Part shown: piece by piece, positions 1 through 8,165 of the stretch | How positions within the stretch are numbered: the stretch's first letter is position 1 | Layout of the letters: every line of letters starts with the position of its first letter | Assembly (NCBI RefSeq): GCF_001238295.1 | Contig: NZ_LGXZ01000003.1 | Location: 248,001 to 312,000, forward strand | Direction of reading: 5' to 3' | DNA: 64,000 bases | From: Ruegeria sp. 6PALISEP08 | GTDB lineage: Bacteria > Pseudomonadota > Alphaproteobacteria > Rhodobacterales > Rhodobacteraceae | Made by a program: the position numbers and the translations under genes | Notes under the pieces: model-generated | Told to the model about the DNA's origin: nothing | What the model saw: the letters and a program-made list of their open reading frames with translations, nothing else | Databases searched by the model: none

Positions 1-39
1 TGAGGCGCAGTGGGCATCAGGTCAAGGATTGTGAACGGG

Positions 40-354
40 TTAGTTACAGATCGCCTGCGCCATCTGGCCGAAGTTCTGATAACGATCCCACAGCGCATCG
101 TCACGCGCGGTCTGCGACATCTTCAACTCCTGCGCCTGATGGGGGTCGGTGAACCACTTGGCCACGGTTTTCTGATCACTGCGGGTCAAGGCCTGATTGG
201 CCACCCGCTGAATGCAACTGCACCGATCCCGTGTCGCCGCCGACCGGTCCGACGCCAGACACGCGCGTTTAATTTGCGCCGCTTCAGCCGGTTGCTGCAC
301 CGCCACCATCGACGTGGCGCAGAATGCGATTAAGAGGAACTGTTTCATGCTCAT
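40..354 (-). CDS. Small secreted protein of unknown function
   Basis: A 104-residue protein with an N-terminal signal peptide (MSMKQFLLIAFCATSMVAV, cleavage probably after the AEA near residue 26), so it is likely periplasmic. The mature part is hydrophilic with cysteines at about 32, 45, 47 and 103, which could form disulfides. No catalytic motif is recognised. The start overlaps the stop of the Hint-domain gene upstream as ATGA, so the two are probably translationally coupled. An alternative ATG lies two codons in. I recall short proteins of this kind as common in Rhodobacteraceae, but assign no function. Confidence 0.75.
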   Translation of the reverse strand: MSMKQFLLIAFCATSMVAVQQPAEAAQIKRACLASDRSAATRDRCSCIQRVANQALTRSDQKTVAKWFTDPHQAQELKMSQTARDDALWDRYQNFGQMAQAICN

Positions 355-1451
355 GCCTCGTGTTTGCCTGCCCGGACGGGTCTGATGCCCTTCTCGGTCT
401 GCGCCGGAGTATGAATCAAACTGGAGTTCGGATCAACGGACAAGATACTGTTGATCAAGAATGTTGCCTCTTTTCTCTTTAACGTCAGTCTTGCAGTTTC
501 AATTGCATACGAAAACTGATCGACCAATCCGCGAAAGAACAGATCGTCCGCGTTCTGACTGCCGGTGGTTGGTGCGAGTAGAAGGCTTTCGGAAATTGCA
601 CCGTTGGCGTTAATGGCGTTATGGGTCTCGAGCAGCAGATGATGGTAGGTAGCACTGTTCTCCCTGCACAAAGTTGCAATGCCCGCATCAACAAGGCTGA
701 TGGCTGGAACAAACACTTCGTTCTCGGCGCACAGAATTTCTGCCAAAGGGTGCGTGACCAGTATCCTGTGTTGCTGAGACACTTTCAAAGGTGCGAAATT
801 CGATAGCGTTCCCTCGGGAATTTCGACCATTCTGAATCGTCCGGCCGTGATGACATCCTGTTCACCTGTCCAGAAGACGGGTAGATAGCCATTGTCGCGG
901 GTCCAAATCACATCACCCGGTTTCAACACTTCAATAGGTCGATATCCGGACTTGGTTTCAATCAGTGTCCCACGGCAGTAACAAATGGGGCTGGCATATG
1001 CGCTTGATGCAAAGTTGGGGCCTTCCTGTGTACTTACGACCGTCAGGGGAACTCCTGCCGGCGGAAAACTTCCCGGTCCTCCAATGAATGCGATGCCCTC
1101 AACAGTCGCATATGACGGCGATGAGTTGTTCACGTTGAACGCAACCGCCTGCCATGTGGTTGTTCCATCAGTCAGCGTAATACCATATTCGGCTTCAACA
1201 CGCGTGCCGCTGGAGAAAAGCGTGCCATCGATTGTCTGGTCGCCGTTTAACCGCTGATTACCATCATTGTCGGAAAAGTTGGTGTCCGATCCAGCATCCG
1301 TGATGAAAACCTCAGTCGCAGCGCGCGAATTAATGGTAATCGTCTCACCTATAAGATGTATCCCCGTGCCCTGATTGATCCCGTCCAGACCCTGCGCCAC
1401 AGAGACGGACAATTGACCTTCACCCAACACAAAGATCGAATAATCGGCCAA
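351..1451 (-). CDS. Hint-domain (Hedgehog/intein) protein
   Basis: 366 residues. The N-terminal ~150 residues are Gly/Ser/Asn/Thr-rich and acidic with alternating beta-type sequence, like a secreted or surface module. From about residue 155 the sequence reads CYCRGTLIETKSGYRPIEVL then KPGDVIWTRDNG, the typical start of a bacterial Hint domain (nucleophilic Cys, block A and block B). A later QQHRILV segment fits the Hint core. Roseobacters carry many single Hint proteins that are not true inteins; their substrates are mostly unknown. The only in-frame start is TTG at 1451 with a nearby GGGAAG, so the exact N-terminus is uncertain. It overlaps the small secreted protein downstream by 4 bases. 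A second Hint protein lies at 56038. Confidence 0.8.
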   Translation of the reverse strand: MADYSIFVLGEGQLSVSVAQGLDGINQGTGIHLIGETITINSRAATEVFITDAGSDTNFSDNDGNQRLNGDQTIDGTLFSSGTRVEAEYGITLTDGTTTWQAVAFNVNNSSPSYATVEGIAFIGGPGSFPPAGVPLTVVSTQEGPNFASSAYASPICYCRGTLIETKSGYRPIEVLKPGDVIWTRDNGYLPVFWTGEQDVITAGRFRMVEIPEGTLSNFAPLKVSQQHRILVTHPLAEILCAENEVFVPAISLVDAGIATLCRENSATYHHLLLETHNAINANGAISESLLLAPTTGSQNADDLFFRGLVDQFSYAIETARLTLKRKEATFLINSILSVDPNSSLIHTPAQTEKGIRPVRAGKHEA

Positions 1452-1612
1452 GTCTTCCCTGCTTTCTGTTTTTGAAACGGCCAGATGATGCGATCATCTT
1501 AACTATTCACTGAATTCGGGTAAATGCCACTGAACAGAAAGGCGCGGGTGGGACCTTTTATGCAACGCTTCAATGCTTGACGAGGGACAAAACTCCCGAC
1601 ATATCCCACTCC

Positions 1613-3412
1613 ATGACAGACCTCGCTCATATCCGCAATTTCTCCATCGTCGCGCATATCGACCATGGCAAATCCACCCTTGCTGACCGGCTCATCCAAG
1701 AGACCGGAACGGTCAAGGACCGTGACATGAAGGAACAGCTCCTCGACAGCATGGATATCGAGCGGGAACGCGGCATCACCATCAAGGCCAACACGGTCCG
1801 CATCGACTATACCGCCGACAATGGTGAGCAATATGTGCTGAACCTGATCGACACCCCCGGCCACGTGGACTTTGCCTATGAGGTCAGCCGGTCGATGCGC
1901 GCGGTCGAGGGATCGCTGTTGGTTGTGGACTCGACTCAAGGGGTCGAGGCGCAAACGCTGGCGAATGTCTATCAGGCCATCGATGCCGATCATGAGATCG
2001 TGCCGGTGCTGAACAAGATCGACCTGCCCGCGTCCGACTGTGACCGCGTGGCCGAACAGATCGAGGATGTGATCGGCATCGACGCGACCGACGCCATTCA
2101 GGTCAGCGCCAAGACGGGGCAGGGCATCCACGAAACGCTGGAATCCATTGTCACCCATCTGCCCGCACCGAAGGGCAATCTGGATGCGCCGCTCAAGGCG
2201 ATGCTGGTGGACTCGTGGTACGACGCCTATCTCGGCGTGATCGTTCTGGTCCGCATCATGGACGGTACGCTGAAAAAGGGCATGCGGGTCAAGTTCATGT
2301 CGAACAACACCCTGCACCATGTCGACCGCGTCGGCGTTTTCCGGCCGGAGATGGAGATGGTCGACAGCCTCGGCCCCGGTGAAATCGGCTTTCTGACAGC
2401 CTCGATCAAACAGGTCCGCGACACCCGTGTGGGCGACACCATCACCAATGACCGCAACGGAGCCGAAGTGGCGCTGGACGGTTTCAAACCCGCACAGCCG
2501 GTGGTGTTCTGTGGTCTGTTCCCCGTGGACTCCGCCGAATTCGAAGACCTGCGCGACGCGATCGACAAGCTGGCGCTGAACGACGCCAGCTTTAGCTTTG
2601 AAATGGAAACCTCTGCCGCGCTGGGCTTTGGCTTCCGCTGCGGTTTCCTTGGTCTGCTGCACCTTGAGGTCATCCGCGACCGCATCGAACGCGAATATGA
2701 TATCGAGCTCATCACCACCGCGCCGTCGGTGATCTATCACGTCTACATGAAAGACGGCGAAATGATCGAGCTGCACAACCCCGCCGACATGCCTGATCCG
2801 TCCAAGGTCGACCATATCGAGGAACCGCGCATCAAGGCGACCATTCTGGTGCCCGACGAATTCCTCGGCGACGTGCTGAAACTGTGTCAGGACCGCCGCG
2901 GCATTCAGATGGACCTGACCTATGCGGGCAGCCGCGCCATGGTCGTCTATGACCTGCCGCTGAATGAGGTCGTCTTTGACTTCTACGACCGCCTGAAATC
3001 GGTGACCAAGGGCTATGCGTCGTTTGATTATCAGATGACCGGTTATACCGAGGATAATCTGGTCAAGATGTCGGTGCTGGTGAATGACGAGCCCGTAGAT
3101 GCGCTGTCGACCATGGTTCACCGCGACCGGGCCGAGATGCGGGGCCGGGCGATGTGCGAAAAGCTCAAGGACCTGATCCCGCGCCACATGTTCAAAATCC
3201 CGATCCAGGCCGCTATCGGAGGCAAGGTCATCGCGCGCGAGACCCTCTCGGCGCTGCGCAAGGACGTGACCGCGAAGTGTTATGGCGGCGACGCAACACG
3301 TAAGCGGAAATTGTTGGATAAACAAAAAGCTGGCAAAAAGAAGATGCGCCAGTTTGGTAAGGTGGATATTCCGCAGGAGGCGTTTATTTCAGCGTTGAAG
3401 ATGGATAGTTAA
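1613..3412 (+). CDS. lepA: Elongation factor 4 (LepA), ribosome back-translocase GTPase
   Basis: 599 residues, the usual length of EF4. The ATG at 1613 gives the canonical N-terminus ([20 protein letters not shown]); an upstream in-frame TTG at 1577 is less likely. GTPase motifs are visible: AHIDHGKS (P-loop, residues 14-21), RGITIKA (G2), DTPGHVD (G3) and NKIDLP (G4). They are followed by the EF-G-like domains and the LepA-specific C-terminal domain ending in a Lys/Arg-rich tail ([20 protein letters not shown]). LepA acts on stalled or mis-translocated ribosomes. It stands alone between a divergent Hint gene and the DUF2971 gene. A small CCTCT-TACG-AGAGG hairpin follows the stop. Confidence 0.97.
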   Translation: MTDLAHIRNFSIVAHIDHGKSTLADRLIQETGTVKDRDMKEQLLDSMDIERERGITIKANTVRIDYTADNGEQYVLNLIDTPGHVDFAYEVSRSMRAVEGSLLVVDSTQGVEAQTLANVYQAIDADHEIVPVLNKIDLPASDCDRVAEQIEDVIGIDATDAIQVSAKTGQGIHETLESIVTHLPAPKGNLDAPLKAMLVDSWYDAYLGVIVLVRIMDGTLKKGMRVKFMSNNTLHHVDRVGVFRPEMEMVDSLGPGEIGFLTASIKQVRDTRVGDTITNDRNGAEVALDGFKPAQPVVFCGLFPVDSAEFEDLRDAIDKLALNDASFSFEMETSAALGFGFRCGFLGLLHLEVIRDRIEREYDIELITTAPSVIYHVYMKDGEMIELHNPADMPDPSKVDHIEEPRIKATILVPDEFLGDVLKLCQDRRGIQMDLTYAGSRAMVVYDLPLNEVVFDFYDRLKSVTKGYASFDYQMTGYTEDNLVKMSVLVNDEPVDALSTMVHRDRAEMRGRAMCEKLKDLIPRHMFKIPIQAAIGGKVIARETLSALRKDVTAKCYGGDATRKRKLLDKQKAGKKKMRQFGKVDIPQEAFISALKMDS

Positions 3413-3493
3413 TGCTGTCCTCTTACGAGAGGCGGCGCGCAATTCCGGTGTCCTAATTTGGTTGTTTCATACATTTAAGGTGTACGGCGTTCT

Positions 3494-4372
3494 ATGAGCA
3501 CTAATGTAACCCAAAGCACCAATAATTTCCCGGAATTCTTGTATCGATATCGTTCCAATTCAACGCGCTACGCTTGTCAGGACTTGAAGCAAGCGATTGG
3601 TTTCAGAAGGGTATATTTTTCATCGTTACTTGGCCAAAATGATCCTTTCGACTGTAATCCAAGCTTTAAGTCTAGTTCCGCACAAGAAATAGTCGATTAC
3701 TTCAAGAAACATCGGCCTGGAAAACTAATCGTCGAAGAGAAAACAGTTTCTAAGTTATTTCCAAAGATATCATCCCCCGGGGAACGGAGAAGAATCCGCA
3801 GGGCTTACAGGCCAACTTTAGCAAACATTGAACGGGTTATGCAGACTGGCGAAGCGCTTTTGCAGGAGCAACGGCGAAAGGCCTTCATCTGCTGCTTTTC
3901 CGAAAGTTGGGATAGCCCTCTTATGTGGAGCCACTATTCCAATTCTCATCGAGGTTATTGTATCAAGTATCGAGTTCGTGAGGACCTCATGCAAAAGTTC
4001 GATGATAGGTTTCCATTGGATGTCAAATACTCGTCTAAACGCCCGAAACTTACGATGATCGATTTGTTGAAGTTTGCGGACGGGGTCAAAGGCAAAGTAG
4101 GTAATTATAGTCAAAACGAAGTACTACTCGCACTCGCCTATCAAAAACCTGATGAATGGAAGTATGAAAAAGAATGGAGAGCGCACTCTCTGTCTGATCC
4201 AAGGCCGGGCTATAAGCCGTTATCGGCGTTAGAACCAGTTGAGGTCATTCTGGGTGCAAATTCTGACGATAGAATTCCCGATTTTATTCGACGTCGAGTG
4301 GATGAGCGCATCCCGATTTCGAAAGTGAATCTGAGTTCACAAAACTACTCGATTTGTCTGAAGCCCGTTTAA
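3494..4372 (+). CDS. DUF2971-type protein, AT-rich, probably acquired
   Basis: 292 residues resembling the DUF2971 family. An N-terminal LYRYRS segment is followed by YFSSLLGQNDPFDCNP (the 'what is covered' motif), then FICCFSESWDSPLMWSHYSN near residue 135-155 and a KEWR segment near the C-terminus. These blocks are typical of the family, whose biochemical function is not established. No signal peptide or membrane segment is seen. The gene is clearly more AT-rich and uses more AT-ending codons than lepA or its other neighbours, which suggests recent horizontal acquisition. It stands alone and is followed by the palindrome cluster at 4440-4700. Confidence 0.8.
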   Translation: MSTNVTQSTNNFPEFLYRYRSNSTRYACQDLKQAIGFRRVYFSSLLGQNDPFDCNPSFKSSSAQEIVDYFKKHRPGKLIVEEKTVSKLFPKISSPGERRRIRRAYRPTLANIERVMQTGEALLQEQRRKAFICCFSESWDSPLMWSHYSNSHRGYCIKYRVREDLMQKFDDRFPLDVKYSSKRPKLTMIDLLKFADGVKGKVGNYSQNEVLLALAYQKPDEWKYEKEWRAHSLSDPRPGYKPLSALEPVEVILGANSDDRIPDFIRRRVDERIPISKVNLSSQNYSICLKPV

Positions 4373-4790
4373 TTGACGCTGGATGCCAAACTGAATATTT
4401 GCAGTTAAATCGTTTGGTGAAATTTCAAAATTTTAGTGCAGCGCTTTGGCAGCACCGCCGGGCCGCGTCATGCTTAAGGCATGCCTCCGGCATGACCCGC
4501 CCCCGTCAAACCGAAGGTTTGCCTCCGGCAAAACGGGCGGCGTGTTTGCGCCCCGGAGCTCCGCCCGTTCGGCCCTGAGGGCTCCGCCCGTTCGAAAGCG
4601 AAACCATCCACTGGATGGTTTCCGGGAAGCTTTCTCACTCCACTGGACCGTTTCCGAGACGGGCCTCACCCCCTCAGGCCGGCACTGCCCTCTGTTTTGT
4701 TGATCAACCGTCTTCTTAAATTTCTGAAATCCCGCAAAGAGTGATAAACTCCCTTCATTGAAAACAACGAATTGCCAAGGGGGAAGTGCC
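4373..4790. repeat. Non-coding stretch with a cluster of three-arm palindromes
   Basis: No convincing gene. From about 4469 to 4650 the sequence is a run of short palindromes. At least three units have the form X-loop-X'-loop-X, where the middle arm can pair with either flank: CATGC-TTAAG-GCATGCC-TCC-GGCATG (4469-4494), AAACC-GAA-GGTTTGCC-TCC-GGCAAA (4508-4532) and GCCC-TGA-GGGC-TCC-GCCC (about 4573-4590). A perfect 10-bp hairpin AAACCATCCA-C-TGGATGGTTT follows around 4602-4622. The repeated TCC loop joins different arm sequences. It may act as an mRNA-stability or terminator block or be a repeat element. Confidence 0.6.
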
Positions 4791-5144
4791 ATGGACGCTC
4801 AACTGCGCTCCGAAATCACCAAGGGTCGTTTGGACCATTACTATCACATCATGCGCACAACGATTTTTGCCTATATCGCCATCGCCGCGATCATCGGGTT
4901 CGGCCCGGAAGGGATTTCGCTGGTCCTGATCGTTTTGGTGATTGCAACCGCCGCCTACGGCATTCTCGCCGGAAAGACCGCGCTGGAAGACGTCGAAAAC
5001 CTGCGCAGTGATTTCGATGAAGCTTTTGCCCAGACAAACTTTGCCAAAGGCGTCATGTCACGCAACATGAAGGGATTGATCCTGACATCAAATGTGTTGC
5101 TGGGCCTGATCGGGCTGGCCGAACTCATCGCGATTGTGTTCTGA
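4791..5144 (+). CDS. Small membrane protein of unknown function
   Basis: 117 residues. The start at 4791 has a good ribosome-binding site (AAGGGGGAAG). A hydrophilic N-terminus of about 25 residues is followed by two closely spaced hydrophobic segments (about residues 20-55, AYIAIAAIIGFGPEGISLVL and after), a charged acidic stretch (KTALEDVENLRSDFDEAF), then a third hydrophobic segment at the C-terminus (GLILTSNVLLGLIGLAELIA). It is predicted to sit in the inner membrane. No family is recognised and no operon partner is obvious; it is the first gene after the palindrome cluster. Confidence 0.75.
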   Translation: MDAQLRSEITKGRLDHYYHIMRTTIFAYIAIAAIIGFGPEGISLVLIVLVIATAAYGILAGKTALEDVENLRSDFDEAFAQTNFAKGVMSRNMKGLILTSNVLLGLIGLAELIAIVF

Positions 5145-5226
5145 CCGGGTCTGTGACTAACCTCACAGCCCCAACCCCGCCAACCTGCTACTGTTGACCC
5201 AACGGCAACCTCGGCAGGAGGCCCCT

Positions 5227-5547
5227 ATGTCAACATCCATGATCCCCCTCATCGCCCTCGGGTCGGCGGGTCTCTATTCCGTTGCCATGATCTCGATGAA
5301 GTTCTGGTGGAAACTCCCCGGTGTTGGCCTGACCCTTCTGATCGTCGCCACGTTGCTGGCCGCCGCAACGCTGGAACTCGCCGCGCTGCGCAACGAACGG
5401 TTGGGCATCATCTATACCGGTATTCTGGGGGCCGAGGTGGTGCTGATCGCCATCGCCTCGTATTTCCTGTTCGGCGAAAACTTTTCCTATCGCGAGGGGA
5501 TCGGCATCGCGCTGGTCATTGTTGGGACAGCTCTGGCCTGGGCCTGA
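5227..5547 (+). CDS. SMR/EmrE-like small membrane transporter-like protein
   Basis: 106 residues, almost entirely made of four hydrophobic segments, as in small multidrug-resistance and half-DMT proteins. The start at 5227 follows a strong GGCAGGAGG. A central NERLGIIYTGILGAEVVLIAI and a later ENFSYREGIGIALVIVGTALA resemble the last helices of EamA/SMR proteins, where ExxxxREGIGIALVIVG is a common ending. The classic EmrE membrane glutamate near residue 14 is absent: the first helix reads LIALGSAGLYSVAMISMKF. Substrate and transport activity are therefore uncertain. It is a single gene with no obvious partner. Confidence 0.7.
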   Translation: MSTSMIPLIALGSAGLYSVAMISMKFWWKLPGVGLTLLIVATLLAAATLELAALRNERLGIIYTGILGAEVVLIAIASYFLFGENFSYREGIGIALVIVGTALAWA

Positions 5548-5654
5548 GTTCCAAGTCTAAGCCTCCGCTTAATCAATCATGAAGTTTCCCTTAGGTAAGT
5601 TGCAACCCGTGTGCGCCCTCCCAATCTGTTTGCCAGACGAAAAGGAGAGAGCCC

Positions 5655-6104
5655 ATGACCAGATACATGACTGCCGGAGCAGCCGCTTTGGCCACGACCC
5701 TCAGCCTTGGAACGGCCGCTTTGGCCGATACCACGCCCGATCTGCGTGGCACATGGTTGGGTAGCTACACGACCGTCCAGCCCAGCCATTACTACAAGGG
5801 CGACGAACCCCGGTTCAATCAGGCCGAATGGATGCTCGACGTCCAGATGCAGGAAGACAATGTCTTCTGGGGGCCCAGCAAGTGGCGTCGTGATGGCGAT
5901 ACCGAATGGAATGAATACGAGGCCACCGGAACCATCAGCCTCGATGGCTCGGGGTCTATCGGCATCGTTGAAACCTCACCGCTGGTGATCGGGGCCAATG
6001 CGCTGATCGATGCCCGGTATGAAGACGGCAAGATCTATGCCGATTTCCGTAGCCTGCGGAACGGAACGACCTATAGCACCGTTCTGGAACGTCAGGTGAA
6101 CTGA
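5655..6104 (+). CDS. Secreted protein of unknown function
   Basis: 149 residues with a clear signal peptide (MTRYMTAGAAALATTLSLGT, cleavage after AALA at about 24). The mature part is polar and aromatic (LRGTWLGSYTTVQPSHYYKG, later WGPSKWRRDGDTEWNEYEATG) with alternating beta pattern, fitting a small lipocalin-like or beta-sandwich periplasmic protein. The LRGTWLGSY opening is typical of small secreted beta-barrel proteins. No catalytic residues are recognised. The ribosome-binding site AAAGGAGAG is strong. It is followed by more than 1 kb without a clear gene. Confidence 0.8.
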   Translation: MTRYMTAGAAALATTLSLGTAALADTTPDLRGTWLGSYTTVQPSHYYKGDEPRFNQAEWMLDVQMQEDNVFWGPSKWRRDGDTEWNEYEATGTISLDGSGSIGIVETSPLVIGANALIDARYEDGKIYADFRSLRNGTTYSTVLERQVN

Positions 6105-7261
6105 AGCGGTTCCGGCCCGGTCCGGGCGGTAAGGGGTATGGACCGTCGCCCGACTGATGATGCGGCGGAGTGGTAGGTTAGCCGACCGGGTCGGACCGTT
6201 TCTCAACATTGGAACCATCGTCTCCTCCAGGGAGGGAGGTGGGCCGGGTGGCACGCTTACCGCCCGCGACAGGATACAGACCGCCTCGGGTTGGAATGCC
6301 GCGTTCCTCGGCCCGGGTCATCTGATATCGCGGACCTTCAGCGCGGCTTCGCGTGTGGTGACGTATGTGCCATCCGGCCTCGGTTCCATCCGCACGGTTC
6401 CGCGGTGCTGGTGTGAAATAGATGCAGCAGATCGGTGAGTCGCACGGGCTTTACGATTCGGAAAATCGAGGTCTGAAGGCTGCATAAACCCAGCGATTTT
6501 CGCTCAATTGGCCGTGCGAAGGCGTTTGCACGTGCAGCATTGGCTGCAAAATGAGTGGTTGCCTCGCGTTTGAACAAACCCCCGATCAACCCTGCGCGAT
6601 GCCGCGCTTTCTCGGATTATCCACAGAAGTGTCCCGGCGGATATCAACACTTTATCCCCGTCAATTTTTCATGCTGCAGTGCTATTTTCTTGTCGGACGC
6701 GGGCCGGAGTGTAACAGTTCTGTCACTGCCTAGGGTCTTCGGAACCGAAGGTGGGACGCAAAGGTCCAGAGGTTTGGAGGGATCGAGGGGGTCTTGGTAT
6801 TTTCTCAGAACTTCAAAGACTTACCGTTGGGATCAGCCGAGATCGAGCGTAATGTTCGGTCAGGGTGATCGTCCTCTTAGAAAGCCGATGCGTGCTGCAA
6901 TAACCTTTCGGGGTTAAAGCGGCGGCTGCAGCCCCTCAGGGGGCCGTAGCACAAGGATCGGGGTGCCCCTTGGGGTGCATCGACCCGGTAAGGCGTCAGG
7001 CGTATCCGCAAGGATACATGCAAAGACCGCGTCTGAGCACCTGACGCCTTTTCCATTGCCGGCTCACGGTTTCATACAGGCTACCACTCACCCCTGCTGA
7101 ACGGGATCGGGGCTCTTTTGCGTGTGCAAAAGGGCCCCGAATTGGCGATTGACAGGGAAGCTCCGGGACCGCTTGGTCGAAGGTCGCTGAACGATTGCGC
7201 AGACGCAACCGCCAGACATTTGATTTGCTTGGATGCCTGTGGAGCACACAAAGAGCAGTGC
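6105..7261. other. 1.16-kb stretch without a convincing gene
   Basis: Several open frames exist on both strands, but none has a ribosome-binding site, protein-like composition or recognisable family. The first half (6105-6550) is GC-rich with no clear motif. The second half has RNA-like structure: a hairpin plus GGGACGCAAAG at 6737-6763, a stem-loop series at 6901-7053 and a 13-bp hairpin GGGGCTCTTTTGC-GTGT-GCAAAAGGGCCCC at 7109-7138. I looked for RNase P RNA, tmRNA, SRP RNA and 6S landmarks and found none that fit. Confidence 0.5.
6901..7053 (+). ncRNA. Candidate structured RNA, family unknown
   Basis: A dense series of local stems on one strand. TAACC-TTTCGG-GGTTA lies at 6901-6916. GCTGC/GTAGC enclosing CCCC-TCA-GGGG lies at about 6924-6950. 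A perfect 11-bp closing stem AAGGCGTCAGG (6990-7000) / CCTGACGCCTT (7040-7050) encloses a perfect GTATCC-GCAA-GGATAC hairpin with a GNRA-type loop (7002-7017). The last stem runs into TTTT, as in a weak intrinsic terminator. This could be a small RNA. No known family is recognised, and strand and ends are inferred only from the folding and the T-run. Confidence 0.4.
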
Positions 7262-7399
7262 TTACAGGTTTTCCTGCACGTCTGTTGCAGCGCCCTGAAT
7301 GGCGTCTCCGGCCTTTTCAATGTCTTTGCCTGCGCCTTTTGCGGTCTCACAGGCGGAGATGGCAAACAGGCTCAGGCCAATCAAAATTACACGGATCAT
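7262..7399 (-). CDS. Entericidin A/B-like small lipoprotein
   Basis: 45 residues, starting at the ATG at 7399 with a good ribosome-binding site (AAGGAGA). A short signal sequence ends in a lipobox (LFAISAC, lipidated Cys at 17). The rest (ETAKGAGKDIEKAGDAIQGA) is the amphipathic Gly/Ala/Lys pattern of entericidin EcnA/EcnB proteins, which are membrane lipoproteins of toxin/antidote type in enterobacteria. In alphaproteobacteria such proteins are common, and a toxin role has not been shown for most. Only one copy is seen here, so there is no evident EcnA/EcnB pair. It lies directly downstream of the ArsR-type regulator and could share its transcript. Confidence 0.8.
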   Translation of the reverse strand: MIRVILIGLSLFAISACETAKGAGKDIEKAGDAIQGAATDVQENL

Positions 7400-7460
7400 G
7401 TTCGTCTCCTTGGTGCTCGATGATGTCTCGGTAACACCTTTCTGCTTGCGAAACCAGTAC

Positions 7461-7799
7461 TTAGGAGGCGTCAGTGCAGAACAGCTCGTAGACAACTTCA
7501 AGCATCCGCTGCGGGCGGTCATCGGCCAAACGATAAAAGATGGCCTTCCCTTCACGACGTGGAACAACCAGCCCTTCTAACCTGAGGCGCGACAACTGCT
7601 GTGATACTGCGGCTTGCCGGGCGGACAACAGCTGTTCCAGTTCAGTTACAGATTTTTCACCTGACACCAGGTGACACAAGATCATAAGGCGACCTTCATG
7701 GCTGATTGCCTTGAGAAAATTGGACGCGCGCGTCGCATTCTCGACCATGCGGTCCATATCTGCTGGGGATATGTCCTGAGACAGCTGGGGAAGTGCCAT
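7461..7799 (-). CDS. SqrR/BigR-type ArsR-family repressor (persulfide sensor)
   Basis: 112 residues, a single ArsR-type winged helix-turn-helix. The recognition-helix region is SARQAAVSQQLSRLRLEGLV, followed by the wing RREGKAIFYRL. Cysteines lie at 42 (LMILCHL) and 108 (YELFCTD), matching the pair (41 and 107) through which Rhodobacter SqrR senses persulfides by forming a tetrasulfide bridge; BigR uses the equivalent pair. Such proteins repress sulfide/persulfide detoxification genes. The matching operon (DUF442 protein, PmpB, PmpA, Blh-type hydrolase) lies at 21315-23505. Assignment as a persulfide sensor is an inference from the cysteines and that operon. No metal-site cluster typical of ArsR or SmtB is present. 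Confidence 0.85.
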   Translation of the reverse strand: MALPQLSQDISPADMDRMVENATRASNFLKAISHEGRLMILCHLVSGEKSVTELEQLLSARQAAVSQQLSRLRLEGLVVPRREGKAIFYRLADDRPQRMLEVVYELFCTDAS

Positions 7800-8165
7800 C
7801 GATAACTTTCCTTGCGAACCCGTTCAGCGGGCGTGTTTTTGTTCTGTCACGCGTGAGTGGCGCAACCCATTCCTTACATGTTTTGGTCATTTTGTTCCAT
7901 ATGAATAAATCAAAACACTGTGATGAGTGTAAGGGAATCCAAGTGGGCTTTTCCCCTGTTCACCAAAACGGTCGGAGCCGAATGGCCGATTGACCCTCGC
8001 TCGTAAACCCAAGGATCAGGGCAATTGCATCCGGGACTGACGCACCCCACAATCCTGCGGCGTTCTCACTTGCACCCCCTTGCAGCCCCCCCGAGCCGAC
8101 ACTAAGACTCGGGTAATACTTGTTGGGATAGTGTCCCGATCCGAAGCAAAGCAGGCAGGTTCCTA

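Noticed and set aside
1499-3325. A 608-residue open frame on the minus strand opposite lepA
   Set aside because: It is a mirror of lepA codon bias. It is His/Arg/Asp-rich without a ribosome-binding site or a known domain, while lepA has every EF4 motif.
4433-4792. Short frames on both strands in the palindrome cluster
   Set aside because: They arise from the palindromes. None has a ribosome-binding site or protein-like composition.
6105-7000. RNase P RNA, tmRNA or SRP RNA
   Set aside because: I looked on both strands for GAAAGTCCGG-like, GGTTCGAATCC-like and GGAAG/AGCAG-like landmarks; none is in a fitting context.
7800-7930. Strict SqrR site ATTC-N8-GAAT upstream of the sqrR-like gene
   Set aside because: Near matches (ATTCC..., ...ATGAAT) do not have the right spacing, so no operator was called here.
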